NCBI GenBank assembly: GCA_034670405.1
Contig: JAXDDX010000018.1
Span: forward strand, 4,929,501 to 4,993,500
Reading direction: 5' to 3'
Length of the DNA: 64,000 bases
Source of the DNA: Hoplostethus atlanticus
Taxonomy: Eukaryota; Chordata; Actinopteri; Trachichthyiformes; Trachichthyidae
Under the pieces are notes generated by a model that worked only from the letters and a program-made list of their open reading frames with translations, was not told the origin of the DNA and made no database searches. The position numbers and the translations under genes are program-made. Position 1 is the stretch's first letter, and each line of letters opens with the position of its first letter. Positions 35,195 through 50,685 of this stretch are shown here, in pieces.

Positions 35195-37892
35195 ACACTG
35201 AAGAGTTTGTTTCAATTGTGTCAGTCACGGAGAAGCTGAATGAGCAGGCAGCTCATGTTGCAGATGAGAGATTACAGTCAGAGCTTCCGACTTTGGGAAG
35301 TATACATTTAAGTTCTGCAATATTATGAAATGTTAGCACAAGCTTTACTTCATGTAGTTAAATAGTTGATTATAAAGGAGCTCACTGTGTGATAAGGGTG
35401 TCTATAGTCTCTGTAGTGGAGCATGTACAGTAGATTACTCACGCTGGTCTGTTTGTGTCCCATATGTCCTTGGGATAAATTTAACTTTTTTGAGCTGGTA
35501 ACTTGAGGTGGCACGTGCACACAGCATGAGATATCAGATGGTGTTTCCCCTGTTATATGTCTGAACTACATTTCAAAATTTTAATTGGAAAGCTATTACA
35601 ACATTATTAGCATTACAACCAAATTATTACTAACCTAAAGACTATATTGAAAATCCTTCTTGGAGAATCAATTACACCAAATGCAACATATAGTTCATAC
35701 ATATTATGGGTGAAATACCCCTTAAATGTACAGTTGTGAGAAAACGTTTGTGAACCCTTTTGAATTTCCTGCATTCCTGCACAAATGGCTCCTAAAATAT
35801 GATCTGATCTTCATCTAAGTCATAACAATAGATGAACACAACGTGATTTAACAAATAACACAAACAATTTACTTTTTCATGTTTTTATTGAACATATTGT
35901 TCAAACATTAACAGCCTAATATGGAAAAAAAAAAGTATGTGAACCTCTAGGATAAGGACTTCTATGAAAGGGGGTAATTGAAGTCAGGTCCAATCAATGA
36001 GATGACATTCAGGTGTGGGGTAGAGGTGTCCTGTCATAAAAACCCATCCACCCAAGTTTAGTTACCAAGAGATTCTGCTCTCCAAAATAAGAGCTCTGTT
36101 CAAGTGGAATATGTATTTGAATATGTAGTTTGATCAATATGTTCAATAAAAACATGTACAAGTACAAATTTGTGTGCTATTTGTTGTCACATTATGTTCA
36201 TCTATTGTTATGACTTAGATGAAGACCATATTTTAGGAGCCATTCATACAGCCATGCAGGTCATTCAAAAGGGTTCACAAACTTTTTCTCACAACTGTAT
36301 GTCTTTTACTCATCAGATGTCTCAAACTAGACTTGACTTACAGGTAACACTCACGATGGAGGTGGAAAGAAAAGATACTAAAGAAAAGAGAGAGGAACTG
36401 GATTCCCTTTCTTTGAAACAACAAGGAAACACTCAGGCAACATGTAAAAATGAGTCTGCCCCACCTGTAAGTACAAACAATGTATAGTCTGTACACGCTG
36501 TATCCACATGACACTGTTTTGCTTTTAGCATGACAGTAATGAGGAGTTTTCCTAAATTATGGCTCAGCTGCATTTTTGTCAGCTAGTAACAACAGGTTTT
36601 TCTCCACAGGCAGTTGAAACCAAAACCAGTGTTCCTACTACATTTCCCTGCACCAGTGCTGCCCACCCCTTCTCCGCCATATTACCTGAGGCTTTTGCTG
36701 CTGTCCTACATCCTACCCTGCCCCCATGCCTCACTTCCGACCCCAAGCCTAGCAGAAATCCAGCTGCAGCCCAGCCACCGACCCTGGAACAACTCAAGGT
36801 GGAGCTGGGAGTGCTGAGGGATGAGATGGAACTGATGCAGAGTCAGCACAAGTATGGCTTTGTTGAGCTCTGTCTGCACATGACAAGCTGAATGAATAGC
36901 ATCAATGCAAGGATGGAGATTGAACGTGACGATTTAGGGCCCAGCTGCACTGTTAAGCCACCATCTTCATACCTTCATTAGCCCCCCATCAACATTCTAG
37001 CTTGGCAGGGTGATTTTTCCTCTCGCCCAGAAGGAAAAATATTAGCCACAGGCTGGTGGGCTGCTGCAATTACCATCCCTGCATCAATGCCTGTGTGAAG
37101 GTTTCATACACAAGAATGTTTGGTTGCACTAAGTTGAAAACCTCTTGTGTTTTAGCAAAGAGATCAAACTGCTGATGAATGAGCTTGATGAGGAGAAGAG
37201 GATTCGCTTGACATTACAGGTATGAGCATACAATAGTTGTTAAGCTGTAAATATTAGTTTGGTCTCAGAGCTCCTTTTCTTATTTTTATCATAATCCCAA
37301 ATACTATTCAATTAGATACAGCGTTGTCTGTGTCTTTTGTTGCACTATGAACTAAGACCTTATAAAACAATGTATTTGTATCCATCCTGTCAGTGTGAGG
37401 TCTGATTATATACGGTCATGCAGAAAAGCATTTATCCCCCTAGATGTTGCGCTACAAAAGATTTTGATTCTCTTTTAATTTGACCCTTTTAGTCTTAACT
37501 TGAATGTAATCTTATTGTATCTTTCTATTAATTATTTGTATCTTCTCTTTTCCAAAGATTTTATTGCTTTACCTTTTTAGTCTTTACTTTTATTATTTCC
37601 TGTGAAGCACTTTGTAACAGTTTTTGAAAAGTGCTATACATATAAAGTTTATTATAAAATAATTTCAAAATACTGTATCAAAGAAAAAATGAAATGCTTG
37701 AAATTGAGAATTGACACCATTAAAAATAAGATAAAATAATAGAATTCCTGGAAAATGTTTTAAAAGTATTCACTCACTTTTTCATGTGGGCTGAACCACC
37801 TATATCTCGTATCTTGTAGCAACTCTTGGTTTGAATGTTTCTTTCTGTCTCAGATGGAGATACAACGCATGAAGAAGCATTTGTCTAAATGA
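35195..37892 (+). CDS. sh3kbp1: SH3KBP1/CIN85-like C-terminal region, SH3 domains absent
   Basis: SH3KBP1 (CIN85/Ruk) is an endocytic adaptor with three SH3 domains, a Pro-rich linker and a C-terminal trimerising coiled coil. Only the end is seen here. Exons: 35195-35299 (EEFVSIVSVTEKLNEQ, like human GFDSVVSSTEKLS), 36317-36466, 36610-36851 (Pro-rich, then LEQLKVELGVLRDEMELMQS), 37156-37219 (KEIKLLMNELDEEKRIRLTL) and 37854-37892 (MEIQRMKKHLSK, stop). The last four exons join in frame. The coiled coil matches human [20 protein letters not shown] closely. The first exon ends in phase 1 while the next begins in phase 0, so an exon is missing or the locus is decaying. No SH3 motif occurs between bclaf3 and this point. 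It may be a short-isoform gene, a truncated duplicate, or a gene with rearranged 5' exons. An AATAAA lies at 38121. Confidence 0.7.
35731..36297. mobile_element. Tc1/mariner-like non-autonomous element
   Basis: Long inverted ends, CAGTTGTGAGAAAACGTTTG from 35731 and its near complement ending at 36297, are flanked by TA (35729-35730 and 36298-36299). The inverted similarity continues inward for more than 100 bp (GGCTCCTAAAATATG against CATATTTTAGGAGCC). The 567 bp centre has no transposase. It lies in the sh3kbp1-like intron, ending 19 bp before an exon. Confidence 0.85.
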
Positions 37893-38527
37893 GCTGACCT
37901 GAGAACATCATCGAAGTCAATATATCTTGATTTGACTCAAAGAAACCAAAGACTGAGGTCCTACTGTGTACTGACCTATGATTTAAGGTTTTTATTTTTT
38001 TTTAAAGATAAAAGACATCATCCCTGCTCCTTTTTCATAAAAAAAATATTTTGGAAAACAAAGATGATAGTAAGATTGGTAATTCTTTTAAAAATATATT
38101 TCCTATATATTTTGTTTTTAAATAAAAAAAAATAGATATATTTGCCGTTTTAAGGCAACAGTTTCAAAGTTACTCTTACGTAAATGATTTTTCAGTCCTT
38201 TCAGACATTTGTGATTTTGCATGTTTGACTAATCACAGTTTACCTGCTCAAACTAAGAACATTACAGTATCTAACTTTGCCCTATAAGAGCAATATGCAG
38301 GAATTATTTTTCAGGGCAAAATTTCTCCTTTGAAATGACAATTAGGTACAAGTCATATCACATTTTGTTTTCACATTACAAATCATCACATTTTGTCAAG
38401 AAGTTAGATATCAGGTTTGTGCTCTGACATGCTATTTTCTTCAGTCTTCACACTTTATCTGCAAACTCCTGGAGGGACTGAAGAGTGGTGGTGATAGCTT
38501 TGATGTTGTATCAATCTGATTTTTGCC
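37893..38527. other. Convergent 3' region between sh3kbp1-like and lipase genes
   Basis: The stop codons of two opposing genes are 635 bp apart. An AATAAA at 38121 (plus) could end the sh3kbp1-like transcript. On the minus strand, T-rich runs near 37990 could supply the lipase signal. If so, the 3' UTRs overlap. Nothing else is seen. Confidence 0.5.
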
Positions 38528-41500
38528 TCAGAAGTTGGACTCTTCACAGGGAATAGGTCTGAAGGTAATTGCTTTGTTCTCCTCTAGAATGATGTCGTAT
38601 CGACAAAGAGGCCTGTATGGAACAAAGAGATACAGAGAAAGTCATGAAGTTCAATTTCCGCCATAATCATAGAGTACCACTTCCTGCAAGTACCTACCTA
38701 ACATCAGACGAAGACCTGTAAAATCTGACAAAACCTCTAAGATTGGGAATGAAAATATACCTAGGTTATTGGCCTAGACTTTCCAGTAAGATAGCCAACT
38801 TTATCTCAAATTGGCAAAAAAAACAACAACAACCTGCCTGACAAAATATACATATGTATGCATGAATCTGTTTTCCTAAAAACCAAACAACTGGTTCTAT
38901 ATTGGGTTCAAACTAACATAATGAGCACATTGCTGGTTATGCTTCTATAGCCTCCATGTGCTGGGTGTTCCCTGAGAAGTCGCTTTCATATTTCGGTAAT
39001 ATCGTGATCAAATTAGGAACATTTCTTTAGGGTATTTCTTTCTTTCTTTCTTTCTTTCTTTCTTGGCAAGCTCGGCAAATGAGTTTGATAATCTGTGTAT
39101 TGAGCCAGGCGTTATTTTCCATGGCAGGCATGCAGGCGTGCACACGTTACTAGTCATATTATCAAAGAGTTGATATCCTGTAACGTATAAACACATTACC
39201 ATCAAGTGTACTTCATGTAAGTCACATATGTAGCTGTTAGCTACATGTTGATTTCCAAATAAGAACACAACTTTTAGCACAGAAAAAATATATAGTTTGA
39301 CATTATGTATAATGTGTGAAGCCTTAAATTGCTATTCAGGGTAGAGATTGGAGTATATGACATTACTTGCTAGGTGAAAATGGCTGAAATAGCCCCTTGA
39401 ATGACACATTAACTACGTCAAATAAGTTAAATTATTATAACTTGTTTGACAGCACACCAAAACAACATTGGCCTTGTGTACCTGTCCCTGCGTTCCAGAT
39501 GTGTGAGACGGAACCGGAGAACCCGGAGCTTATGTTTGGGCTTCAGTGGATTCCCAGTGGAAAATGTGATAGAGACCTTCTTCACCGACTGAAGGTCTTT
39601 GTCGAATTGGGCCAACAACTGGGTCTCTGTGTACTGCTTGAACTTTGATGCTTTGCTAATAGGACAAAAGAAAAATATTTCTGAGAAAGAGGAAATGGCA
39701 GACTGACAAAACAGTCATTGTGGGATTTTCATACTTGAAGGCAGTAATAAAGAATGAAATAAGACTTACTGGTTAATCGTTGCCTTTGCTTCTTCACCGT
39801 TACCGTGCAGTTTGATGGTAATGTAGCCCCAGTGAACATCGTGATTCCATGTCACTATATCCACCCTATAGTTTGTGTCTGAGAGAGTATATGAAGCGTT
39901 TCATTCCAAAGTGAGACATACACCATTTAAAGACCTTTAAAGACAACACATTTGTGAATGAAATATTGACTAATGAATTTCAGGTAGCAATTCATTTTTA
40001 AAAATGAATAGTACTTTGATATTAAACTCTTCTAGGAGAGATATTTGCCAGTTACAGAGTAAAACAGGTCTCAAGAATCTGTCTAAAGCACATGCTCACA
40101 TTTCCTGCCAGTAGGTCCATTGATGGGGACATTTAAGGGATCTTATAATCATCCATTAAGAAAGTCAGAACATATTTCTAAAATGTTTGTATGTTTTCAT
40201 GTTATATTTTGTTTAATTCCTTTATTTAAAGGATGCATCTTACTATTTTCTTGTTTTCAGTTATTATTTAAAGCACTTGGCAAATCCTGTTTCTAGAAAA
40301 GTCTTAAACAAGTTAAAGTTTAGCCATTTAAAGGGCCAGAAGCTCCTTTTCATATATTTATATATATATTTTGCATTACGTTAAAAATTCTAACTAGTTT
40401 TAGTCTAACGGTCCAAGCGAAAAGCCCTTTAAATGTGACATGACTAATGTATATTTACCACATTTGTAAGTGACATTATTATTTTTGTTGAACAGCCAAT
40501 TGACATTGATCTTAATGGGGTGTCCTATGTGCTGCTATCCTATGATTTATTAGTATTTATCACTTACTGCAGAATGGGGACTGTTTATTGGTGGTGAAGA
40601 AAGCCTTGGTTTGGTTCAGCCTCAACAGAGTTTCTCTCCACTCTGTCATGTCATAACCTGGAAGTGAGTGAGACAGCTTGTCAGGTCTACGAAGAACATA
40701 ACGTTTGAAGAAATAAAGGGTAATTACAAAGGTGTAATTACAGATAATTACACCCTCAAATGTGTCAATATTTTGAAAGCCTAGCTAATTATGTCACTGA
40801 TGCACAATATGAAGTTTTCTTCCATGCCATCAATCACGTTGTAAGAGTAGGTGTTCTATTCAAATGGTGTATTGCTTGTTTTGGAGTGAAACCTATCTAC
40901 TTAGCTTTCACAATAAAACTTGTTTTTGTGTTTAAGTGCATTTTCAAAAATGTACTGTGTATCAGCTTGATTAAAACATTGATTTTCAGAGAGTGGAGAC
41001 TAGAGCAATTCTTCATGGTTAAAAAGGAGGTCGTATTTTCCATTCAGCTAATAAACAATCTAGTGCCAACCAAAGACAGGGCATCCAGCAGCACTGAATT
41101 GATCACAGTCCATGCAGTGGCCGTCCAGGAAGTCTGTGTAGGAAGAGCAGGGGAAGGCCCTGCTATAACATGTCTGTGACAGAGAGTCGAGGAAGAGTAA
41201 CAGGGATCTCTGGTGGTCGCATTTGAAATAGGCTTGCCCTAAAGAGGGTAAGAAAGAAACATTTCAAGGGGATTATTACTAGGTTGTTCAGTTTCTTACA
41301 ACCCGACAACACAACTCAAACGTACTGCTTTCAAGGAAACAGTCTATAGAGCTTACATGTGGTTGTAAGTCCAACGTCTGTTTGAAGAGATGCAACACTC
41401 TACAGTGAAGTACCTCTTTACAAAAGCAATTGTTCCCTAGTCACTGGAAATTAATCAATAGTTTGACTTGATGGTAATCCTTACTTTTTTAATTTTCCCC

Positions 41501-42976
41501 CATAATCTTCATGACCTTACCAGAAAAGATTGTCCTTGGGCAGCCAGGTTGGTCTGTTCCTCCGTTAGCGTAGAAATCAATGTGGCCTAGAGGCTTTCTG
41601 AAGCCCAACGCTGTTAATGCACAGTTGATACATTGCATTATATAATAACAAAAATAATTGTATTCATAGAGCTTATATATACACACTCATATATACTATA
41701 CCAAAAACAGAAACACAAAGAATAACAAATATTTTAAAAGAGTACCAGAAAACAACAAAATAAATCTGTAATGTTTGCAGAACGTTTTGACTTAGCTTAC
41801 CATCTATGTCTGTGTGCAAGACATCCACAAACTGTGCATCAGTGGGATCCAGCCGGTCCTCTGGGGGAGTATCAGTGAACATAGGCCCAGCAGGATCCAG
41901 AGCTGTGAACATTACATCACTAGACCTTAATAGAGCTGGAAAGTGATTCCCAAACCCAACAGGACCTGATGGGGTCCATCTAGACCCAGTGGGCTTGGGT
42001 AGAATTTCTCACTTTATTGTGTGGGTTTTGGGTCATGCTTAGCAAAAAACATTTTGGCCACTTCAGTTCAGTAAATTTTTCACACATTAAACAAGACTGT
42101 AACACCGGGCGAGCAGGCATCACTCAATATGAGGTGAGAGAGCAGTTTGGCGTTACCTCACAACAAACTATGGAGGAAAACTCAACAACTGTCACAAAGG
42201 CAGAATGGATGGATGGACAGATAGATAGATACTCTTACCTGTTATTCTTCCGATTTTCCCATTCAGTTTAGCCCCTACAAAGCCCGATACGTGAGCTCCA
42301 AGACTGATTCCAATCATGTGGATGGAGCTCAAAGAGGCCCCGCGGTCCTGAAAAGATCAAATGGTCATTTGTCTTGTTACACAGAGAGTACCAGCACAGC
42401 TTTAGATAGGTAGAATTTTCCTTTTTATGCAGAGAATAATACAGAGATTGCCACAGCTAGAGAGGAATCAAATTCAGTGCCACAGCAGAGAATTGAAACA
42501 ATCAGTCCAAGAACTGTCGATTCCTCAGACCACACCACCAGGTTGCAGCAAATAACTATTTTACCTAATATTTATATCCACACAGTGTCCAAACACATCT
42601 CATACCTGCATCATTTCAATGAAAGCTGTGAGATTGTCTGCTGACTTGCGCGTGTTGTCCACAGCCTTGAAGTAGTTTAGATTAGCGGCTCCGTTGTTCC
42701 AGTCCACGACCACGACATTCATGTCTTTCCTGGCCAGGAGCATCTCTGTGATCTTTCCCAGCCACACAGGCGGAGACCCAGTGGGCCGATATCCATGAAT
42801 GACAAAGGTGGTAGTTCTGGAGAGGTTGAACTGGGGATGGGCAGACAGGTTGGAGTGGGACAACAGTCTACCACAGGTCACATTAGCGCTGGTGTACAGC
42901 AGCAACCTCACTTTTAGGTTGGTTCCAATGAGTGAGTGATGGAGATCTAGATCTGTAAATTCATCACATATCTGGG
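38528..42976 (-). CDS. liph: Lipase member H-like (phosphatidic-acid-selective phospholipase A1 family)
   Basis: Secreted or membrane-associated lipase of the pancreatic-lipase superfamily; LIPH releases 2-acyl lysophosphatidic acid from phosphatidic acid. Nine exons in transcript order: 42606-42976, 42239-42347, 41801-41902, 41521-41610, 41071-41238, 40568-40657, 39770-39878, 39482-39655, 38528-38612. They give 432 residues in one frame. The nucleophile Ser is in GISLG (exon 2), the Asp in LDPAGP (exon 3) and the His in CDHQRS (exon 5). Other matches include [24 protein letters not shown] and [17 protein letters not shown]. The C-terminal PLAT-like part ends at PIPCEESNF. The Cys-bounded lid loop in exon 5 is short, as in PLA1 enzymes. 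The first seen exon needs phase 1 from an upstream signal-peptide exon that I could not place. LIPI is the main alternative name. Confidence 0.85.
39035..39064. repeat. (TTTC)n microsatellite
   Basis: Tandem TTTC units in the last intron of the lipase gene. Confidence 0.9.
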
Positions 42977-43199
42977 CTGGATGTAGGAGGAAAAAGAGAG
43001 AGAGAGATAGAGAATGAGACTTGACCATATTGACCTTAATAGCCACTGTTATTGCTTAAGAAAGGTTGCATGACCTTTAACAATTAAGATGCATGGGAAT
43101 TCCAGCCACACGTAGTAGTAGCAATGGTTGATATTCCAAAAATTGCGCAACACTGAGAACAAAGATTTGTTAGAAAACCGGTTTTGGCACATTTGGCCT

Positions 43200-43360
43200 T
43201 CGTCAGGGTTTCAATTCACACAAAACATGCAAAAACAACTGAGCCGGTAGAGCTCTATGCTCTATGTGGGTTCAATCCCCACATGGTGTCAACTATCACC
43301 TTTGTAAGTCACCTTGGATAAAAGCGTCTGCTAAATGACTGTAATGTAATGTAAAAACAC
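43200..43360 (+). mobile_element. tRNA-derived SINE
   Basis: A tRNA-like head (GCCGGTAGAGCTC, then the B-box GGGTTCAATCCCC near 43268-43281) is followed by the widespread fish tail word TTGGATAAAAGCGTCTGC and an A-rich end made of TGTAA units. Confidence 0.7.
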
Positions 43361-44633
43361 ACACTAAAATAACACGTGTCAGCATGCCCACTGTGCCTTA
43401 ATGATAACACTATTTACTTACACATTCACACTATCTGCAGTCCTCTAACCTTGGCAGCAGCAGCAGTGTTACTTTTCGCTTAAAAAAGTTTGTTGTTCTT
43501 GAGAAGAACATAAATGTTAGTGATTAATTTCTTACCCATAACTACTACTTTTACAGTCTGCTTATAATTATTTATAGTCTCCTTTATTGCTTTTATTGTT
43601 CTATTATTTTGCTTGTTTATATATTTAACTTGCGTGCTTGTATTCATTTTCCTTTTCCCCAAAAAAATCCTATTACTTTTGTTGCTACAACTACCTAATT
43701 TCCCCTCAGGGGCCAGAGTGGGACTCATTTTCAGCCCGGGAGTTTCATGCCTCAGCCCAGCCCACTTCCACAGACTCATGCGACCTATCAGGGGCTCAGG
43801 TCTAAATAGGCCTACATGTTATTGTTCTACCAACCTTTATACACACATACCATGAAATAACCATGTAATTATCTGCTGATAGTATCATATTGATAGACCT
43901 CTTTGCCTCTGGCATTTGAAACACTCACAAAAAATAGGCTATTTTGTATTGTGGGGGTTTTGAGCTGATACTTACAAGCACTAATGTTATATGCTTCATT
44001 TCCAAAATACTCAGAGGGCTTTGAGGATGGTAATATTGTGAGTCACTGTGAAAGTGTTGTTGTAACTCAGACATCCTTTTTATGCTCCAGAAGATGGTTA
44101 TAACTATCTTATGAATCCACTGCTCTGGATCTGTCCAAGTTACATGTGATTGACTATTTGTTACAAACCCTGCCACCTTTATGTGAGCCCGCTCATGGAT
44201 GGATTGGAAAATCCTGGGTTGACAGAGCGAGTTGATAACCAACTTTGTGAGACCAGTTAGCTGGTCTCATTGTTAGACTATGTTGAACTTGCTGCATGAC
44301 CCCAGACACCAGACACTAGATTTGCTTGCTAACAAGCTGACATGTAAACATAAACTCAATCAGATTCATCAGTGGCGAAAAAAGAACACAGAAATTAACC
44401 ATGTCTGTTGAATTCTGTTGAGATGGCCAAGTCATGTGTTGCAATCAGCTGTTCTCAGCCACTGTTGCCCAAGAGGTACGTGACATCACCTGAATGCCCT
44501 CAAAGTGCCACTTCCCCAACAGGGTTTACTGAGAACTAACAAGTCTTAGTTCTCAGTTACTGGAATTTCCTCTTTCCCAGGACATTGCTGATCCACAACT
44601 ACTGTTAAACATGCAACAACAAGGGATTCAGAA

Positions 44634-44635
<2 letters not shown>

Positions 44636-44685
<50 letters not shown>

Positions 44686-44696
44686 TGTGTGTGTGT
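44636..44696. repeat. (TG)n microsatellite
   Basis: About 60 bp of almost perfect TG repeats. Open frames of poly Val-Cys or Thr-His type across it are artefacts of the repeat. Confidence 0.95.
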
Positions 44697-44884
44697 ACAT
44701 GCATGCTCAAGGCTAAGATGAATAAACCATTTACTTCTAAGAGTTTCAGGTTTGAGTTCCATACCTTTGTATACTCCAACAGATATCAGCAAGAGTGGTG
44801 TCAGATATTGCCAAAGGAACATGCTTCAGACTGTCAACGTGATCTGCAGACAGAAAGAGTCAGACCGTTATTTAAAATACATTT

Positions 44885-45118
44885 CAAAATTCAATGGAAC
44901 CTATCCCAGCATGCATTGGGCAGAAGGAAAAGAACACACCGGACAGGTCGCCAGTCCATCACAGGGCGAAACACATAGACACAACTAACACACATGGGTA
45001 ATTTAGAGTCTCCAATCCACAACTTGTGTGTCTTGAGAGGAAACCTGGGCCGAGAGTCGAACCCAGGACCTTCTTACTGTGAGATGACAGCGGTTAACCA
45101 CTGAGCCACCGTGCCGAA
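44885..45118 (-). mobile_element. tRNA-derived SINE
   Basis: On the minus strand, a head GGTGGCTCAGTGGTTAACC and a B-box GGGTTCGACTC are followed by a body with the common fish words TGTGATGGACTGGCGACCTG and TGGGATAGGTTC. This is the plan of a full tRNA-headed SINE. Confidence 0.75.
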
Positions 45119-45992
45119 GAAATGTTTTTCTGGCTCCATCTATTGAGGTTTAATTCAACCAATAAGATTATTTGTGCCTCCAGAACAGCTCTGGCCCTGA
45201 GAAATATTTGTAAAACTAAACTCCAATTTGCAGTGAACACAGCCTGTCCTCCTTGACAGCCAGGTCTGCCTGTGACAGACAGTCTTTACTGCCAGGCTGT
45301 GCTCACTGAGTCTGTATCACTGTCTTCCTTAGTATATGACATTCCTTATGAATATGACATCTTGAAAATTGAGAAAGGCATAATAACTGCATGTAGAAGG
45401 AGTCTTACCTATGTTTCCTGGCCTTGTGTGTTAAAGGTCCAGAACAGCGTGGATATCCCTCTGTTTGTAACTGTACAGTATATAGAACTATTCAGTCTAG
45501 GAAGTGAGAAGAGGAACAGCAAAGCGATACTCCTCTCCACCCTGTTACTCTCACCAGGATAACCACGCCCCTTGCCCCAGGCCAGTCTGTGCACAGGTGA
45601 AACATGTTGTGTTAAGTGTCTCCAGATACCTGTACAGCCAAACCAGTTATGTCACCTTTTCATTTAGCTGCTGAACTTCACATGTACCTCTAAAGATGAC
45701 CCGATCACACATTTATCTGTTTATTGAGCCCATTCTGTTCCATGTACATTCCCTAAACTTTTGACTATTGCTTAATCTCCTCCCTGACTACCAGCAATCC
45801 AACAGCAATGGACTTGGACAAGGCTTTTATCTAAAGCGACTTACAATAAGTGCATTCATTGTTGGTAGGCAAGAGAACTATTAGTCACCAAAATCTTAAG
45901 TGCATCTCCTCCCTAAGCAAGCATCTAGCATAACCAGTGCTAAAGTAAAAGTGAAATAAGCTATATATATATCTATCTATTTATCTATCTAT

Positions 45993-46354
45993 TGTGGCAG
46001 ACTGGGGCGTTTGCCACAGAGAAACTGTGGGGAATGTACTACATTCCCCAGCAGGCCACAGCCTGTCAGCCATCTTGCCCCAGCTGAACCATATCAGCAA
46101 TCAGCCTGAGCTGATTGTGTGGTACTAATTTAAGAGGGGAGTCGGCAGTCCAAGGAGAGAAACGAGCAGAGATGACCTAGGGAGGCTGCAGCAGAGCCCT
46201 CTTGCACTATTGAATGCATAAGAGAAGTTTAAGTTACAGTTTGAATTAAGACAGTAAAAGTCTAGTTTTTGTTGGAACCCTGCCTCAAGTGTGATCTGTG
46301 ATATGGATGTGCCCTCAGACTGGGTTTGTGAATCCCGGCTTTTCCCCGGGGGCA
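45993..46354. mobile_element. Possible solo LTR within a TATC microsatellite
   Basis: A 362-bp block begins TGTGGCAGACTGGGG and ends CCCCGGGGGCA, with near-matching 5-bp flanks (TCTAT left, TCTGT right). TATC/TCTA simple repeat lies on both sides, as if one repeat tract had been split. The terminal inverted match is weak, so the call is tentative. Confidence 0.35.
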
Positions 46355-47111
46355 TCTGTCTATATATCTAGCTAGCTAGCAAATTTTGCTCCTAGTGTTA
46401 CAATGTAAACAACCAATATGATAATAGCTTACCAGTAGGTCGTGACAACAACCAAATATATGACAATTATAGATATATTTACAATTAGGCAAGTATACAT
46501 TTAATTTATAAGATGTATTTTTACAATAGAAACTACATAACAGGAGTAGCAATGAAACACAAGGTAGCGCTCTAACACAAGGGTAACTGCTTGTGAACTG
46601 CTAGGACAGCTTTTCCCGCTTTGTTTGGTTCCAAAGGCTGCCAATGTTAAAGATATCTCTGGGGTGCAGTCTCACCTTTAAATACAGATGGACTTACTGT
46701 ACTGCAAGCTACAATAAATTACAAGGTTGCAACATTTCTTGGTTGTCCAACACTCAAAACACATCTCTTTCCAACCCTGGACTCTGACATGTAGCTACTA
46801 AACACAGTCTACTAATATCGCACATTGGTATCCAGGCCTACATTTTTGTCACATGTTACATACAAAAGTGAAAGTCCTCCCTCGCTCATTATTGATGACA
46901 AGCGCAATCTAAATGTTTGAGTACCTTTATCAGATTGGTTTGAACTTTGCTCACTCGGACTTCCCGTCATCAGGGTCAGTCAGGCAGGCCGATGGGATGT
47001 ATACTTTAAAACACACAGACTTAGAACTCAGCCCTGTGCAATAGTCAGGAGAGCACAGGGACTGCAGGAAGGCAGAGTGACATAAGTAAACAAGGAAGCC
47101 GAACACCCAGC

Positions 47112-50685
<3,574 letters not shown>

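Larger units (their letters stand above)
42977..47111. other. Divergent region between liph and pcyt1b
   Basis: It must hold the lipase signal-peptide exon and both promoters, but neither is defined by sequence alone. It contains two SINEs (43200-43360 and 44885-45118), a long (TG)n tract and a possible solo LTR (45993-46354). A short piece at 45815-45870 (TTTTATCTAAAGCGACTTAC) looks like another worn fish repeat. The remainder is unassigned. Confidence 0.5.

Noticed and set aside
40760..41179. Plus-strand open frame of 139 codons
   Set aside because: It overlaps the lipase exon at 41071-41238 in antisense and shows no domain.
43436..43511. Possible lipase signal-peptide exon on minus (ATG, then a Leu run, donor AAG|GTTAGA)
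   Set aside because: It ends in phase 2, but the next lipase exon needs phase 1, and joining gives an immediate stop. The peptide is also strongly basic before the Leu run.
44546..44978. Overlapping open frames on both strands with poly Thr-His or Val-Cys runs
   Set aside because: They are made by the (TG)n microsatellite, which has no stops in several frames.
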